Shown: positions 44,059 through 52,417 of the stretch, in pieces
Layout of the letters: every line of letters begins with the position of its first letter
How positions within the stretch are numbered: the stretch's first letter is position 1
Assembly (NCBI RefSeq): GCF_002288825.1
Contig: NZ_NSLI01000002.1
Span: forward strand, 744,001 to 808,000
Direction of reading: 5' to 3'
Length of the DNA stretch: 64,000 nucleotides
From: Sphingomonas lenta
GTDB taxonomy: Bacteria; Pseudomonadota; Alphaproteobacteria; Sphingomonadales; Sphingomonadaceae
The notes under the pieces: model-generated
Database searches by the model: none
What the model saw: the letters and a program-made list of their open reading frames with translations, nothing else
What the model was told of the DNA's origin: nothing
Made by a program: the position numbers and the translations under genes

Positions 44059-44958
44059 GTGACCCGGATGTCCGAACCGCTGGTGGCGGGCGTCGAGCTC
44101 GGCGGGACCAAATGCGTCTGCATCCTGGCGAGCGGACCGGATCGCGTGGAGGAGGAGGTCCGCCTGCCCACCCGCGGGCCCGAGGAGACGCTGGCGGCGA
44201 TCTGCGCGGTGCTCGACCGCTGGGACGGCTTTGCGGGCCTGGGGGTCGCCAGCTTCGGCCCGGTCTGCGTCGACCGCGGCTCCCCCGACTGGGGACGGAT
44301 CGGCGCGGCGAGCCCCAAGCTCGGCTGGGCGGGGGCCGGGATCGGCGAACGGTTGCGCGGGCGGTACGGCGTGCCGGTCGGCTTCGACACCGACGTGGTC
44401 GGCCCGGCGCTCGCGGAAGCGCGATGGGGAGCGGCGGCGGGACTGTCGGACCTGGCCTATGTCACCGTCGGCACGGGGGTGGGCGCGGGGCTGATCGCAC
44501 GCGGGCGCCCCGTCGCCGGGCTTACTCATTCGGAGTTCGGGCACATCCTCCCGGCGCGCGCTCCCGGCGACGACTGGGCGGGCGCTTGCCGGTACCATGG
44601 TCCCTGCGTCGAGGGCCTGGCGTCCGGCCCCGCGATCGCCGCGCGCGCCGGGCGCCCCGCGGACGAGCTGCCGCCGGACCACCCTGCCTGGGACATCGTC
44701 GCGCACGCGCTCGCGCAGCTCGCGCACGCGCTGGTCATGACGGGCGTACCGCGACGGATCGTCTGGGGCGGCGGCGTGATGGCGCAGCCGCACCTGCTGC
44801 CGCGTGTCCGCCCGCTCCTCGCCCGGACGCTTGGCGGCTACCTGCCCCTGCCCGAACTCCTCGACCTCGACCGGTACCTCCAACCCGCCGCGCTCGGCGG
44901 CCGCGCCGGCCCGCTCGGCGCGGTCGCGCTCGCCCGCGACGCGCTCATGGAGACCTGA
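44059..44958 (+). CDS. ROK-family sugar kinase (fructo/mannokinase type)
   Basis: A ROK kinase of 299 aa; GTG 44059 or ATG 44068 may be the start. The ATP-binding N-terminus is VAGVELGGTKCVCILA; the catalytic region is GFDTDVVGPALAEARWGAA and the metal-binding segment HSEFGHILPAR followed by CRYHGPCVEGLASGPAI. That CxxHxxC-EGLASGP pattern is typical of the fructokinase/mannokinase branch that includes GmuE of the Bacillus subtilis glucomannan operon. It probably phosphorylates mannose at C6, feeding ManA. Confidence 0.88.
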   Translation: MTRMSEPLVAGVELGGTKCVCILASGPDRVEEEVRLPTRGPEETLAAICAVLDRWDGFAGLGVASFGPVCVDRGSPDWGRIGAASPKLGWAGAGIGERLRGRYGVPVGFDTDVVGPALAEARWGAAAGLSDLAYVTVGTGVGAGLIARGRPVAGLTHSEFGHILPARAPGDDWAGACRYHGPCVEGLASGPAIAARAGRPADELPPDHPAWDIVAHALAQLAHALVMTGVPRRIVWGGGVMAQPHLLPRVRPLLARTLGGYLPLPELLDLDRYLQPAALGGRAGPLGAVALARDALMET

Positions 44959-44961
44959 GCG

Positions 44962-46521
44962 ATGGGCGAACGGCGCGGCGTCCTGCTCGGGTCCGACGGT
45001 CCCGGCCGGCCTTACGCCATGGTATCCTTCCCCACGGAGGGCCCCGCCGCCGAGCCGGCGTTCCGGACGCGCACGGGCGACCTCGCGCTGCCCCGTCGCC
45101 CGGGCGCGCGGCCGCGCAACATCGTGGTGATCCTGACCGACGACCACCGCTTCGACGCGATGGGCTTCATGGCGGCGCAGGACTTCGTGGAGACGCCGAC
45201 GCTGGACCGGATCGCGCGGGAGGGCGCGCACTTCCGCAACGCCTTCGTCACCACCGCGCTCTGCTCGCCCAGCCGCGCGACAATTTTTACCGGCCTCTAT
45301 GCGCATCAGCACCGCGTGGTCGACAACTACCACCCGATTGCCCCCGGCCTCGTCTTCTTCCCCGAGTACCTGCAAGCGGCGGGCTACGAGACCGCGTTCA
45401 TCGGCAAATGGCACATGGGGCTGGAGGGGGATGACCCGCAGCCTGGCTTCGACCACTGGGTCAGCTTCAGGGGCCAGGGCGATTATTGGCCCAATGGCGA
45501 CGGGCTCAATGTCGACGGCGAACGCGTGCCGCAGGACGGCTACCTCACCGACCAGCTCAACCGCTTCGCGCTCGACTGGCTGGAGAGCCGCACGCGCGAG
45601 AAGCCGTTCCTGCTGTTCCTGGCGCACAAGGCGGTCCATGCGGAATTCTACCCCGCTCCCCGCCACGAGGGCCGCTACGCCGATAGGACGTTCCGCTATC
45701 CCGAGACGATGGCGCCCGGCGCGCCCGACCGGCCGATGTGGGTCGAGAACCAGCGCAACTCCTGGCACGGCGTCGACTTCGCCTATCACGACGGCGTCGA
45801 CATCGGCGACTACTACAAGCGCTACATGGAGACGTTCCTGTCGGTGGACGAGGGCGTGGCCGACATCCTGGCGCACCTCGAGGAGCGCGGCGAGCTGGAC
45901 GACACGCTGGTCCTCTACATGGGCGACAACGGCTTCATGTTCGGCGAGCACGGCCTCATCGACAAGCGCACGGCGTATGAGGAGTCGATGCGCATCCCCA
46001 TGATCGCCCGCTGTCCCGCGCTGTTCGACGGCGGCGCGGTGGTGGACGAGGTGGTGGCGAACCTGGACGTCGCGCCCTGGCTGCTGGGCGTGGCGGGGCT
46101 GGAGCCGCCCGGATGGATGGAGGGCCGCGACCTCGCCCCGCTGCTCCGGGGCGAGCGCGCCGAGTGGCGCGACAGCCTGCTCTACGAATACTACTGGGAG
46201 CGCAACTTCCCGCACACCCCCACCGTCCACGCCGTGCGGGAGGACCGGTACAAGTACATCCATTTCCACGGCGTGTGGGACATCGACGAACTCTACGACT
46301 TGCAGGAGGACCCCCTGGAGTCGCGCAACCTCATCTTCTCGCCGGGCCATGAAGGCATCGTGGAGCGGATGAACAGGAAGCTGTTCGCGATGCTGGAAGC
46401 GACCGGCGGGCTCCAGATCCCGCTCCCGGTCGACGAGGGCGAGCGCTACATGCTCCGCAACGCCGCCACGCCCGACATGGCCGCCTTCCCGTCCGTTCTC
46501 CTCAAGCTCCTCGCCCGATAG
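44962..46521 (+). CDS. Formylglycine-type sulfatase (S1 family)
   Basis: A type I sulfatase of 519 aa. The modification motif CSPSRATIFTG has the Cys (residue 101) that becomes formylglycine. Metal ligands are seen in VVILTDDHRFDAMG and LYMGDNGFMFGEHG, and TAFIGKWHMG is conserved. The N-terminal 50 residues before the catalytic domain are not a signal peptide, which is unusual because many bacterial sulfatases are exported. It ends the seven-gene operon and starts 4 bp after the ROK gene. A matching anaerobic or aerobic maturation enzyme is not in this window. The substrate is probably a sulfated sugar unit. Confidence 0.92.
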   Translation: MGERRGVLLGSDGPGRPYAMVSFPTEGPAAEPAFRTRTGDLALPRRPGARPRNIVVILTDDHRFDAMGFMAAQDFVETPTLDRIAREGAHFRNAFVTTALCSPSRATIFTGLYAHQHRVVDNYHPIAPGLVFFPEYLQAAGYETAFIGKWHMGLEGDDPQPGFDHWVSFRGQGDYWPNGDGLNVDGERVPQDGYLTDQLNRFALDWLESRTREKPFLLFLAHKAVHAEFYPAPRHEGRYADRTFRYPETMAPGAPDRPMWVENQRNSWHGVDFAYHDGVDIGDYYKRYMETFLSVDEGVADILAHLEERGELDDTLVLYMGDNGFMFGEHGLIDKRTAYEESMRIPMIARCPALFDGGAVVDEVVANLDVAPWLLGVAGLEPPGWMEGRDLAPLLRGERAEWRDSLLYEYYWERNFPHTPTVHAVREDRYKYIHFHGVWDIDELYDLQEDPLESRNLIFSPGHEGIVERMNRKLFAMLEATGGLQIPLPVDEGERYMLRNAATPDMAAFPSVLLKLLAR

Positions 46522-46548
46522 GCGGGGCCGCCGTGCGGCGGCCCCGCC
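46521..46548. terminator. GC-rich hairpin between convergent operons
   Basis: The arms GGCGGGGCCGCC (46,521-46,532) and GGCGGCCCCGCC (46,537-46,548) form a perfect 12-bp stem with a 4-base loop. It begins at the last base of the sulfatase stop codon and lies 11 bp before the end of the convergent gene, so it can serve both strands. No T tract follows, so rho-assisted or partial termination is possible. Confidence 0.6.
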
Positions 46549-46558
46549 CGGGACGCGA

Positions 46559-48310
46559 TCAGTAGTTCGGATTGGCGTCGCGCTTGGCTTTCTGGTCGAG
46601 GTAGAGGGACTGCGGCTGGAGGTCGGCCCCGATGCCGAGCCCCTCGACATGGTCGCCGGTCGCGTCCACCCCGCCCGTGCCGCGGCCCTGCGTACCGATC
46701 ACATAGCCCCAGCCGAACTGCTGCGACCGGATATAGGTCAGCGTCCATTCGGGGTTGCCGCGGGTGTTCCAGAACACCGACTGCGAACTCGTGTGGCCTG
46801 CGCCGTTGCTGTCCGCCTGCCGATTGATGGAATTGAGGCGCGTGTTCTGCAGATAGTGGTTGTCGACCAGGTTGGCCGGGCTGAGATAGCCGTGGAAGTC
46901 GTCCTCCAGCCGCCCGTTGATCGAGCGCGTCATGTAGATCACGTTCCCGCTGGTGGACGCGCCCGTCCACAGGAAGTTGTGTCGCCCGGCCGTCGCGCTG
47001 GAATCGCGCACCAGCGTCTCCGCGCCGTCGAGGTAGATGAGGTAACCGTTGCCGTTGAAGCCGCGATACTGCGGCTTGGCAAGGTGTACGTTCTGGACAG
47101 TGAGGCTGCGGGTCGACGCGGTGATGTGGATGCCGTTGGACAGGAGGTGGACGTCGCGCGCGTTGACCGACGGCCGGTGGCTGCGGACGTTGCGGATCCA
47201 GCTGTGGCGGGCGAGCACCACCTGGACCGCGGTCGCCTGGTCCATCTCCCACGCGCCGGTGCCGGCGGTGTAGACATCGTTGTCGCCGGTGCCGCTGGTG
47301 TTATTCTCGCGCATGCCGATCGAGACGTTCTCCAGCCCCAGATTGGCGAAGTAGGCGCGCGGTTCGTACATGCGCGGGTTGTCGCGCAGCTTGACCGGGT
47401 AGCGCAGCGGAATATCGACCGTCACCGTCTTGGCCGTGGCGTCGGCGCTCAGGACCCGGCGGTAGAAGAGCATCCCCTGCACCTTCTCGACCGGCCAATA
47501 TTGCTGCATCCCGTGGTCGGCCTTGAAGGCGTCGCTCCAGTCGAAGGTGATCGCGACATAGTCGCCGGGGCTGTACCCGGTCGTGCTCGCGACCGGTATG
47601 GTGCGCGTGGGCCGCAGCAGGTCCTGCGTGATCGCGACCTTGTTGTTCGCGACGTTGCCCGGCTTGTCGAACAGGGTGGCGTAGATGCCGCGCGTCGACT
47701 CGCCCATCACGATCACGCGCTTGCCGCGCATGACCGGCTCGTCGTTGAACAGGAAGGTCGCAGGCAGACCCGCGCTGTCCACCGCCCCGCGCACGATCAG
47801 GTCCCGGCACGGCATGCGCAGGGCGTAGTCGTTGCTGCCCTGCGGCCTGATCCGGTAGGTGCCCGCCCCCAGGTTGACCGTCCCGCCGCCGCCCGCGCAG
47901 ACCTGGTCGATCGCCTGCTGGATGCCTGTCGTCGCGTCCGATGTCCCGTTGCCCCAGGTCGACGCCGCGAGCGTGCGCACCGCGTTGGCGCCGACCGTCG
48001 TCGGGATCGGCACGCTCCCTTCCAGATAGCCCGCGTAAGAGAAGTCGTGCAGGAACTTGCCGTCCGAAGTGGCGGCGCCGCCGGCGTGGAGCGGCAGCCA
48101 GTCGGTCGGGTAGAGCGCGCTGCGCCAGGCCGCGGCCGCGACTTCGAAGCTGCTCGCCGAACCGGCGATCGCCGGCTGCGTCGCTGACGGAACGACGACG
48201 ACCGCGTCGGACGCCATCGCATCATTTGAGTCATCGAACACGGTCGCCGCCGCATAGGCGACACCCGCCATCGACACCGCCGCGAGAAGCGCGGCCGATC
48301 CCTTTTGCAT
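46559..48310 (-). CDS. Exported beta-helix protein, putative polysaccharide lyase
   Basis: A 583-aa exported protein from ATG 48310; upstream open sequence is promoter, not protein. The signal peptide is GSAALLAAVSMAGVAYA. The pectin-lyase-like right-handed beta-helix begins TTGIQQAIDQVCAGGGGTVNLGAGTYRI-type sequence, which is how many pectate-lyase superfamily and GH28-like proteins start. Repeating rungs such as GIHITASTRSLTVQNVHL follow. The precise carbohydrate family is not recognised. It is probably periplasmic or surface and cuts or binds the polymer before import. A strong operator lies 94 bp upstream. Confidence 0.75.
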   Translation of the reverse strand: MQKGSAALLAAVSMAGVAYAAATVFDDSNDAMASDAVVVVPSATQPAIAGSASSFEVAAAAWRSALYPTDWLPLHAGGAATSDGKFLHDFSYAGYLEGSVPIPTTVGANAVRTLAASTWGNGTSDATTGIQQAIDQVCAGGGGTVNLGAGTYRIRPQGSNDYALRMPCRDLIVRGAVDSAGLPATFLFNDEPVMRGKRVIVMGESTRGIYATLFDKPGNVANNKVAITQDLLRPTRTIPVASTTGYSPGDYVAITFDWSDAFKADHGMQQYWPVEKVQGMLFYRRVLSADATAKTVTVDIPLRYPVKLRDNPRMYEPRAYFANLGLENVSIGMRENNTSGTGDNDVYTAGTGAWEMDQATAVQVVLARHSWIRNVRSHRPSVNARDVHLLSNGIHITASTRSLTVQNVHLAKPQYRGFNGNGYLIYLDGAETLVRDSSATAGRHNFLWTGASTSGNVIYMTRSINGRLEDDFHGYLSPANLVDNHYLQNTRLNSINRQADSNGAGHTSSQSVFWNTRGNPEWTLTYIRSQQFGWGYVIGTQGRGTGGVDATGDHVEGLGIGADLQPQSLYLDQKAKRDANPNY

Positions 48311-48656
48311 GATCCTCTCCAGCCTCCCGCGTCCCATTTCCCGGGCGCCGGACGGAAGGACGTCACCGGCGCACGAGCGCGATAGCCGATCTGTTGATCT
48401 GACTGGCACTATATACGCGCCAACCATTGTCATGTATAGTGTCCGCGGCGTGGCAACTTGCACGTGTCCTCGCACGAAGACCCTATGTTCGAAGGCAGTG
48501 TGCGGCACGTATGTAGCGCCAAGTATCCCCGCGAGTCGTACGCGGTCTGGACGACGACGGAGGTCGACGCATGCCCGCGGGAGAGAAGCTCGGACGGTTG
48601 CGGAGCTCCTGCTCACCGCTTAGCCTCCCCACCGCCATGCCTGGATCCACCTCTCG
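48311..48656. other. Intergenic regulatory region between divergent units
   Basis: About 345 bp separate the exported beta-helix gene from the sarcosine-oxidase-family gene. It contains the 19-bp operator at 48,404-48,422 and AT-richer bases around TATATA. No supported gene is seen. Both flanking genes face away, so one binding site could influence both, but it is closer to the beta-helix gene. Confidence 0.6.
48404..48422 (-). promoter_or_regulatory. Operator palindrome before beta-helix gene
   Basis: TGGCACTATATACGCGCCA is the clearest copy of the shared operator. Its reverse complement matches the site at 36,708 at 18 of 19 positions, though the two lie 11.7 kb apart in unrelated surroundings. 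It lies 94-112 bp upstream of the beta-helix gene start and includes a TATATA core that could be part of a promoter. Confidence 0.78.
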
Positions 48657-49793
48657 ATGACCCATGACGTGATCGTGGTGGGCGTCGGCGCCATGGGCTC
48701 GGCGGCGCTCTGGCGGCTGGCCGCGCGGGGCAAGCGCGTGCTCGGGCTGGAGCGCTGGGACATCCCCCATGCCCACGGGTCCAGCCACGGCGTCAGCCGC
48801 ATCATCCGCCTGCCCTATTACGAGAGCGCCGACTATGTCCCGCTCCTCCGGCGCGCCTATGAACTGTGGCGCGAGCTGGAGGCGACGACCGGCCGCGAGA
48901 TCCTCGTCACGACCGGTTCGGTCGACGCCTCGGCGGAGGACGATCCGCTGTTCCAGGGCGCGCTCGCCTCGGCGCGGGATCACGACCTCGCGCACGAGGT
49001 GCTGACGGGTGCGGAGGTGAACGAGCGGTTCGGCGGCTATCGGCTGCCCGCCCACCACCGCGCGCTGTTCCAGCCGGACGGCGGCCTGGTCGCCTCCGAA
49101 CGCGCGATCGTCGCGCACGTGGAAGCGGCGCAGGCGCTCGGCGCCGAAGTCCGGGCCCGCGAGCGGGTCCTGAGCTGGGAGGCGCGCCGCGGCGGCGTGG
49201 TCGTGACGACCACCAAGCGCCGCTACCAAGCCGAGCGCCTGATCCTGGCGGCGGGGGCGTGGATGGGGGAGATCGCGCCCACCCTGCGGCGTCTGGCCGT
49301 TCCCGAGCGCCAGGTGCTCGCTTGGCTCCAGCCGCACGAGCCCCGGCTGTTCGGGCCGGACGCGTTCCCGGTGTTCAACCTGCAGGTCGACGAGGGCCGT
49401 TTCTACGGGCTGCCCATCTACGACGTGCCCGGCTTCAAGTTCGGCCGATACGGGCACCGCGGTGAAACCGGCGATCCCGACACGCTCGCGTGGGAGCCCG
49501 ATGCGGAAGACGAGGCGCTGCTCCGCGGCTTCGCCGAGCGCTATTTTCCCGCGGGCGCGGGCGAGACGCTGGCGCTTCGGGCCTGCATGTTCACCAATAC
49601 GCCGGACGAGCACTTCATCATCGACCGTCATCCCGAACACGACAACGTCGTGCTCGCCTCGCCCTGTTCGGGCCACGGCTATAAGTTCGCGTCCGTGGTG
49701 GGCGAGATCCTGGCCGATCTCGCGACCGGGTCGGGTCAGACGCGCCATCCGATCGACTTCCTGCGTCTCGACCGGCTCGCGGCCGCAGCGTGA
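48657..49793 (+). CDS. Monomeric sarcosine oxidase-family FAD enzyme
   Basis: A 378-aa flavin amine oxidase of the MSOX/SolA (N-methyltryptophan oxidase) family, which oxidises secondary N-methyl or N-alkyl amines to release formaldehyde or an aldehyde with peroxide. The dinucleotide motif is VIVVGVGAMGSAALWRLA; HGSSHGVSRIIRLPYYESADY is the family's conserved segment; and the Cys for covalent FAD is Cys337 in SPCSGHGYKFA. The substrate cannot be told from sequence. Its stop overlaps the start of the next gene. Confidence 0.9.
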   Translation: MTHDVIVVGVGAMGSAALWRLAARGKRVLGLERWDIPHAHGSSHGVSRIIRLPYYESADYVPLLRRAYELWRELEATTGREILVTTGSVDASAEDDPLFQGALASARDHDLAHEVLTGAEVNERFGGYRLPAHHRALFQPDGGLVASERAIVAHVEAAQALGAEVRARERVLSWEARRGGVVVTTTKRRYQAERLILAAGAWMGEIAPTLRRLAVPERQVLAWLQPHEPRLFGPDAFPVFNLQVDEGRFYGLPIYDVPGFKFGRYGHRGETGDPDTLAWEPDAEDEALLRGFAERYFPAGAGETLALRACMFTNTPDEHFIIDRHPEHDNVVLASPCSGHGYKFASVVGEILADLATGSGQTRHPIDFLRLDRLAAAA

Positions 49794-50764
49794 GGCCGAT
49801 CACCGCGCCCTATCCGGACGTGCCGAGCTTCATCTACGGCTGCACGCGCGAGATCTGGGAGGAGCGCGGCGTCGGGGCCAAGCTCGCGCGCTATTACGCC
49901 GAGGACTGCCTGGTCCGTGCGCCGAGCGGGCTGACGACGTCGATGAAGGGCGTAGCCGCCGACACGCTCCAGACGCTGCACCAATTCCCCGACCGCGAGC
50001 TGGTGGGCGAGGACGTGATCTGGGACGACGGCGGCGACAGATCATTCCTGTCGTCGCACCGCCTCATTTCCGTGATGCGCCACTTAGGGAACGGGAGCTT
50101 CGGCGCGGCGACCGGAGCACTGGTGAAGTCGCGCATCATCGCCGACTGCTGGGTTCGAGATGGCGTGATCACGGAGGAATGGCTGGTGCGCGACGGGGCC
50201 GCGTTCGCGCGATCGTTGGGGCTGGCACCGAGCGACCTAGCGGCGAGGCTGTGCGAGCAGGACCGCGCCGCGGGCCGCCCGATCACGTTTTTCACGCCCG
50301 CCGACGACCGCGTCGGCGCGTACCGCCCGCGTGTCGCCGACGATCCCGCGGTCGAGCTGGTCGTCGCCGCTTACTCGGCGATCTGGGGCGAGAAGACGCC
50401 CGCCGCGATCCGCGGCCACTACTTCCCCGGCGTCGCGGTGGCGCTGCCCGGCGGCGAGGTTGCGAACGGCGCGGGCGAGCTCGACCGTTTCGTGGTCGGC
50501 CTGCTCGCAAGCATCCCCGACGCGACGCTCTCGATCCACAGCGCCACGGTGAACCGCGAGTCCGAGAAGCCCGTGCGAGTCGCGATCCGCTGGTCGCTCG
50601 ACGGTCATCAAACCGGCTGGGGTCGCTTCGGCTGCCCAACCAGCGCGCCGCTCCATGTTATGGGTCTCAGTCACCTGCACGTCTCAGAGCAGCAGATCGT
50701 AGCCGAGTGGTTTTTGATCGACGAAGTGTCCATCTGGAAGCAGATCTTGGCCCATACGCGCTGA
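49790..50764 (+). CDS. Protein with two NTF2/SnoaL-like domains
   Basis: A 324-aa soluble protein starting at GTG 49790, which overlaps the oxidase stop (GTGA). It appears to hold two SnoaL/NTF2-like units: one about residues 10-150 (LARYYAEDCLVRAPSGLTTS) and one about 185-320 (LVVAAYSAIWGEKTPAAIRGHYFP). Each NTF2 unit forms a cone with a small-molecule cavity and may be catalytic or only binding. The tight pairing with the amine oxidase suggests they handle the same compound. The role is unknown. Confidence 0.75.
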   Translation: MRPITAPYPDVPSFIYGCTREIWEERGVGAKLARYYAEDCLVRAPSGLTTSMKGVAADTLQTLHQFPDRELVGEDVIWDDGGDRSFLSSHRLISVMRHLGNGSFGAATGALVKSRIIADCWVRDGVITEEWLVRDGAAFARSLGLAPSDLAARLCEQDRAAGRPITFFTPADDRVGAYRPRVADDPAVELVVAAYSAIWGEKTPAAIRGHYFPGVAVALPGGEVANGAGELDRFVVGLLASIPDATLSIHSATVNRESEKPVRVAIRWSLDGHQTGWGRFGCPTSAPLHVMGLSHLHVSEQQIVAEWFLIDEVSIWKQILAHTR

Positions 50765-50818
50765 CGTACGTGACCCACGTCCGGACACCCAGCGTCGCTC
50801 GACCGCTCCTCAGAACCT

Positions 50819-50831
50819 GACACTCGTTCAG
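50819..50831. repeat. 13-bp direct repeat, right copy
   Basis: This second copy of GACACTCGTTCAG matches 28,025-28,037. It lies 55 bp after the last gene of the glycan locus and before the region with a small integrase. It could be the footprint of an insertion, or chance. Confidence 0.25.
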
Positions 50832-50972
50832 GCGGAGGTCTTCGCTTTGGAGTAAGCGATGATTTCACTCCACGTCGCGCTCGGGCTGGCCGCTCGCCCG
50901 CGTCGTCGCTCCGGCTCGGGCCGACGCATATGGGGTTGTCAGCCACCGCCGGCGGACGGCATGGGGCTAGGC

Positions 50973-51146
50973 ATGACTTTTATGCTTCTGGCCTGGCTGA
51001 AAGAGGAACGAGAGCACCTTCTGCGCCGCCTTGAAGAGGTGGAGCAGGAGCTTGACCGTCTCGACGGCACCCCAGCCACGGAGGCGGGCATGGTCACTGC
51101 CAGCACTGCGGCCGCGCAGCTGTCGGCCAGCAACATACGGCATTGA
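50973..51146 (+). CDS. Small coiled-coil protein upstream of DUF2442
   Basis: A possible 57-aa protein from ATG 50973. Its centre is a charged helix, WLKEEREHLLRRLEEVEQELDRLDG, with heptad-like spacing that could form a coiled coil. It ends 12 bp before the DUF2442 start. No family is recognised and the ribosome site is weak, so it is uncertain. Confidence 0.4.
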   Translation: MTFMLLAWLKEEREHLLRRLEEVEQELDRLDGTPATEAGMVTASTAAAQLSASNIRH

Positions 51147-51157
51147 GGAGCGAGCAC

Positions 51158-51412
51158 ATGATGTCCTCGGCAAGGGCGACGGCCGTCGAATTCGACGAGC
51201 ACATGATGTGGGTGACGCTCGAGGACGGGCGCGAGCTGGGCGTGCCGCTGGCCTGGTACCCGCGCCTGCTGAATGGGACGCCTGCCTCACGCGAGCAGGT
51301 CACTATCAGTGCCGTCGGCCTGCACTGGGACGAGCTCGACGAGGACCTGTCCGTCCAGGGCCTGCTCAATGGTCGCCCGAGCCGCGCCTATGCCGCTCCG
51401 CTCGCTGCTTAG
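51158..51412 (+). CDS. DUF2442 protein
   Basis: An 84-aa protein from ATG 51158 with GAGGAG upstream. It matches the DUF2442 pattern: VEFDEHMMWVTLEDGRELGVPLAWYPRLLNG-type sequence followed by LHWDELDEDLSVQGLL. DUF2442 proteins are often encoded next to DUF4160 proteins and are suspected toxin-antitoxin or phage-linked modules; no DUF4160 is seen here. Function is not established. Confidence 0.85.
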   Translation: MMSSARATAVEFDEHMMWVTLEDGRELGVPLAWYPRLLNGTPASREQVTISAVGLHWDELDEDLSVQGLLNGRPSRAYAAPLAA

Positions 51413-51559
51413 CGCCTGCCCCAAGATCACGTGCATAGATTGCGAAACGACTGGCGTTGGACGCAAGCCCGCCGGGTGCGATGTTCCGAAACGAAAGTCC
51501 CTTGCTGATGCATTTGGCGTGGATGCTAACGGACGCTTAGCGCTGCCACACTATGTCGG

Positions 51560-52222
51560 TTGCCCCTCTCAGCTCCATGGAGACGAGCGTTGGGCCACTC
51601 GCCGCTGGATCCCGCCTTTCAGGAACGTCGGCCGTGGAACGATGGACGGCTCCTGGGTGCCAAGCGCGCGCTGAAGCAGCAGCAGGTCTGGGCCATACGC
51701 TTCTGGCTGGACCAACACCGGCGATTGCGCGACCGGGCGCTGTTCGACTTCGCGATCGACAGCAAGCTGCGCGGCTGCGACGTGGTCAGGGTGCGGATCG
51801 GGGACGTCGTGTCAGGCGGCCGCGTGCGTGATCGCGCCGTCATCGTCCAGCAGAAGACGAAGCGACCGGTTCAGTTCGAGCTGATGGACACCGCTCGGAA
51901 AACCATGCGGGCGTGGCTGGAGCGCCGCGGCGGCACGCTCGACAGTTACGTTTTCCCGAGCCGGAATGACTACATGGCGCACATGAGCACGCGGCAGTAC
52001 GCGCGCCTCGTGCACGAGTGGGTCGCTGGCATCGGCCTTCAGCCTCAGGAGTACGGAACGCACTCGCTCCGGCGCACCAAGGCGTCGATCATCTACAAGG
52101 CCACTGGCAATCTCAGGGCCGTTCAGATCCTTCTCGGGCACGCCAAGATCGAGAGCACGGTGCGCTACCTAGGCGTGGACGTGGAAGACGCTTTAGAGCT
52201 GGCCGAGCGCACTGAGGTCTGA
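51560..52222 (+). CDS. Small stand-alone tyrosine recombinase
   Basis: A compact phage-integrase-family protein of about 210-220 aa, with no separate arm domain. The start is uncertain: TTG 51560 or the in-frame TTG near 51590; no ATG fits. Catalytic residues are present: DSKLRGCDVVRVRIGDV (Arg), QQKTKRP (Lys), HSLRRTKAS, LLGHAKIESTVRYLG. This small type is common in alphaproteobacteria and on their plasmids. It is distinct from the tandem pair at the left end and may mark the edge of another mobile segment. Confidence 0.88.
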   Translation: MPLSAPWRRALGHSPLDPAFQERRPWNDGRLLGAKRALKQQQVWAIRFWLDQHRRLRDRALFDFAIDSKLRGCDVVRVRIGDVVSGGRVRDRAVIVQQKTKRPVQFELMDTARKTMRAWLERRGGTLDSYVFPSRNDYMAHMSTRQYARLVHEWVAGIGLQPQEYGTHSLRRTKASIIYKATGNLRAVQILLGHAKIESTVRYLGVDVEDALELAERTEV

Positions 52223-52417
52223 GGGAGACCCAGAAGCCGCTATTCAGCGAGGCAAGGACGCTCCCCGGAACCGGACATCCATTCATATCAGCTCGGACCA
52301 AGCTCGGCGAACGCCGCTGTCGACATGAAAGGGGTAATCGGCAAAACGCAGACCGGGCGCGAATGTCGGCTCAGGGTGGCAAGCAGACCTTCATAACTTG
52401 GTGGCTAAGCGGCCATA

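Noticed and set aside
42381..44390. A 669-codon open frame on the minus strand
   Set aside because: It covers the two dioxygenase genes in antisense and has no motif.
43702..46650. A 982-codon open frame on the minus strand
   Set aside because: It lies antisense to the ROK and sulfatase genes, is rich in Arg, Ala, Val and His without domains, and is the usual shadow of GC-rich coding DNA.
46649..48187. A 512-codon plus-strand frame within the beta-helix gene
   Set aside because: It is antisense to an exported protein with a clear signal peptide and fold; no domain of its own.
48424..48452. A possible second operator half near TGTCATGTATAGTGTCC
   Set aside because: It aligns to the palindrome only with a 2-bp gap, so it was not counted as a site.
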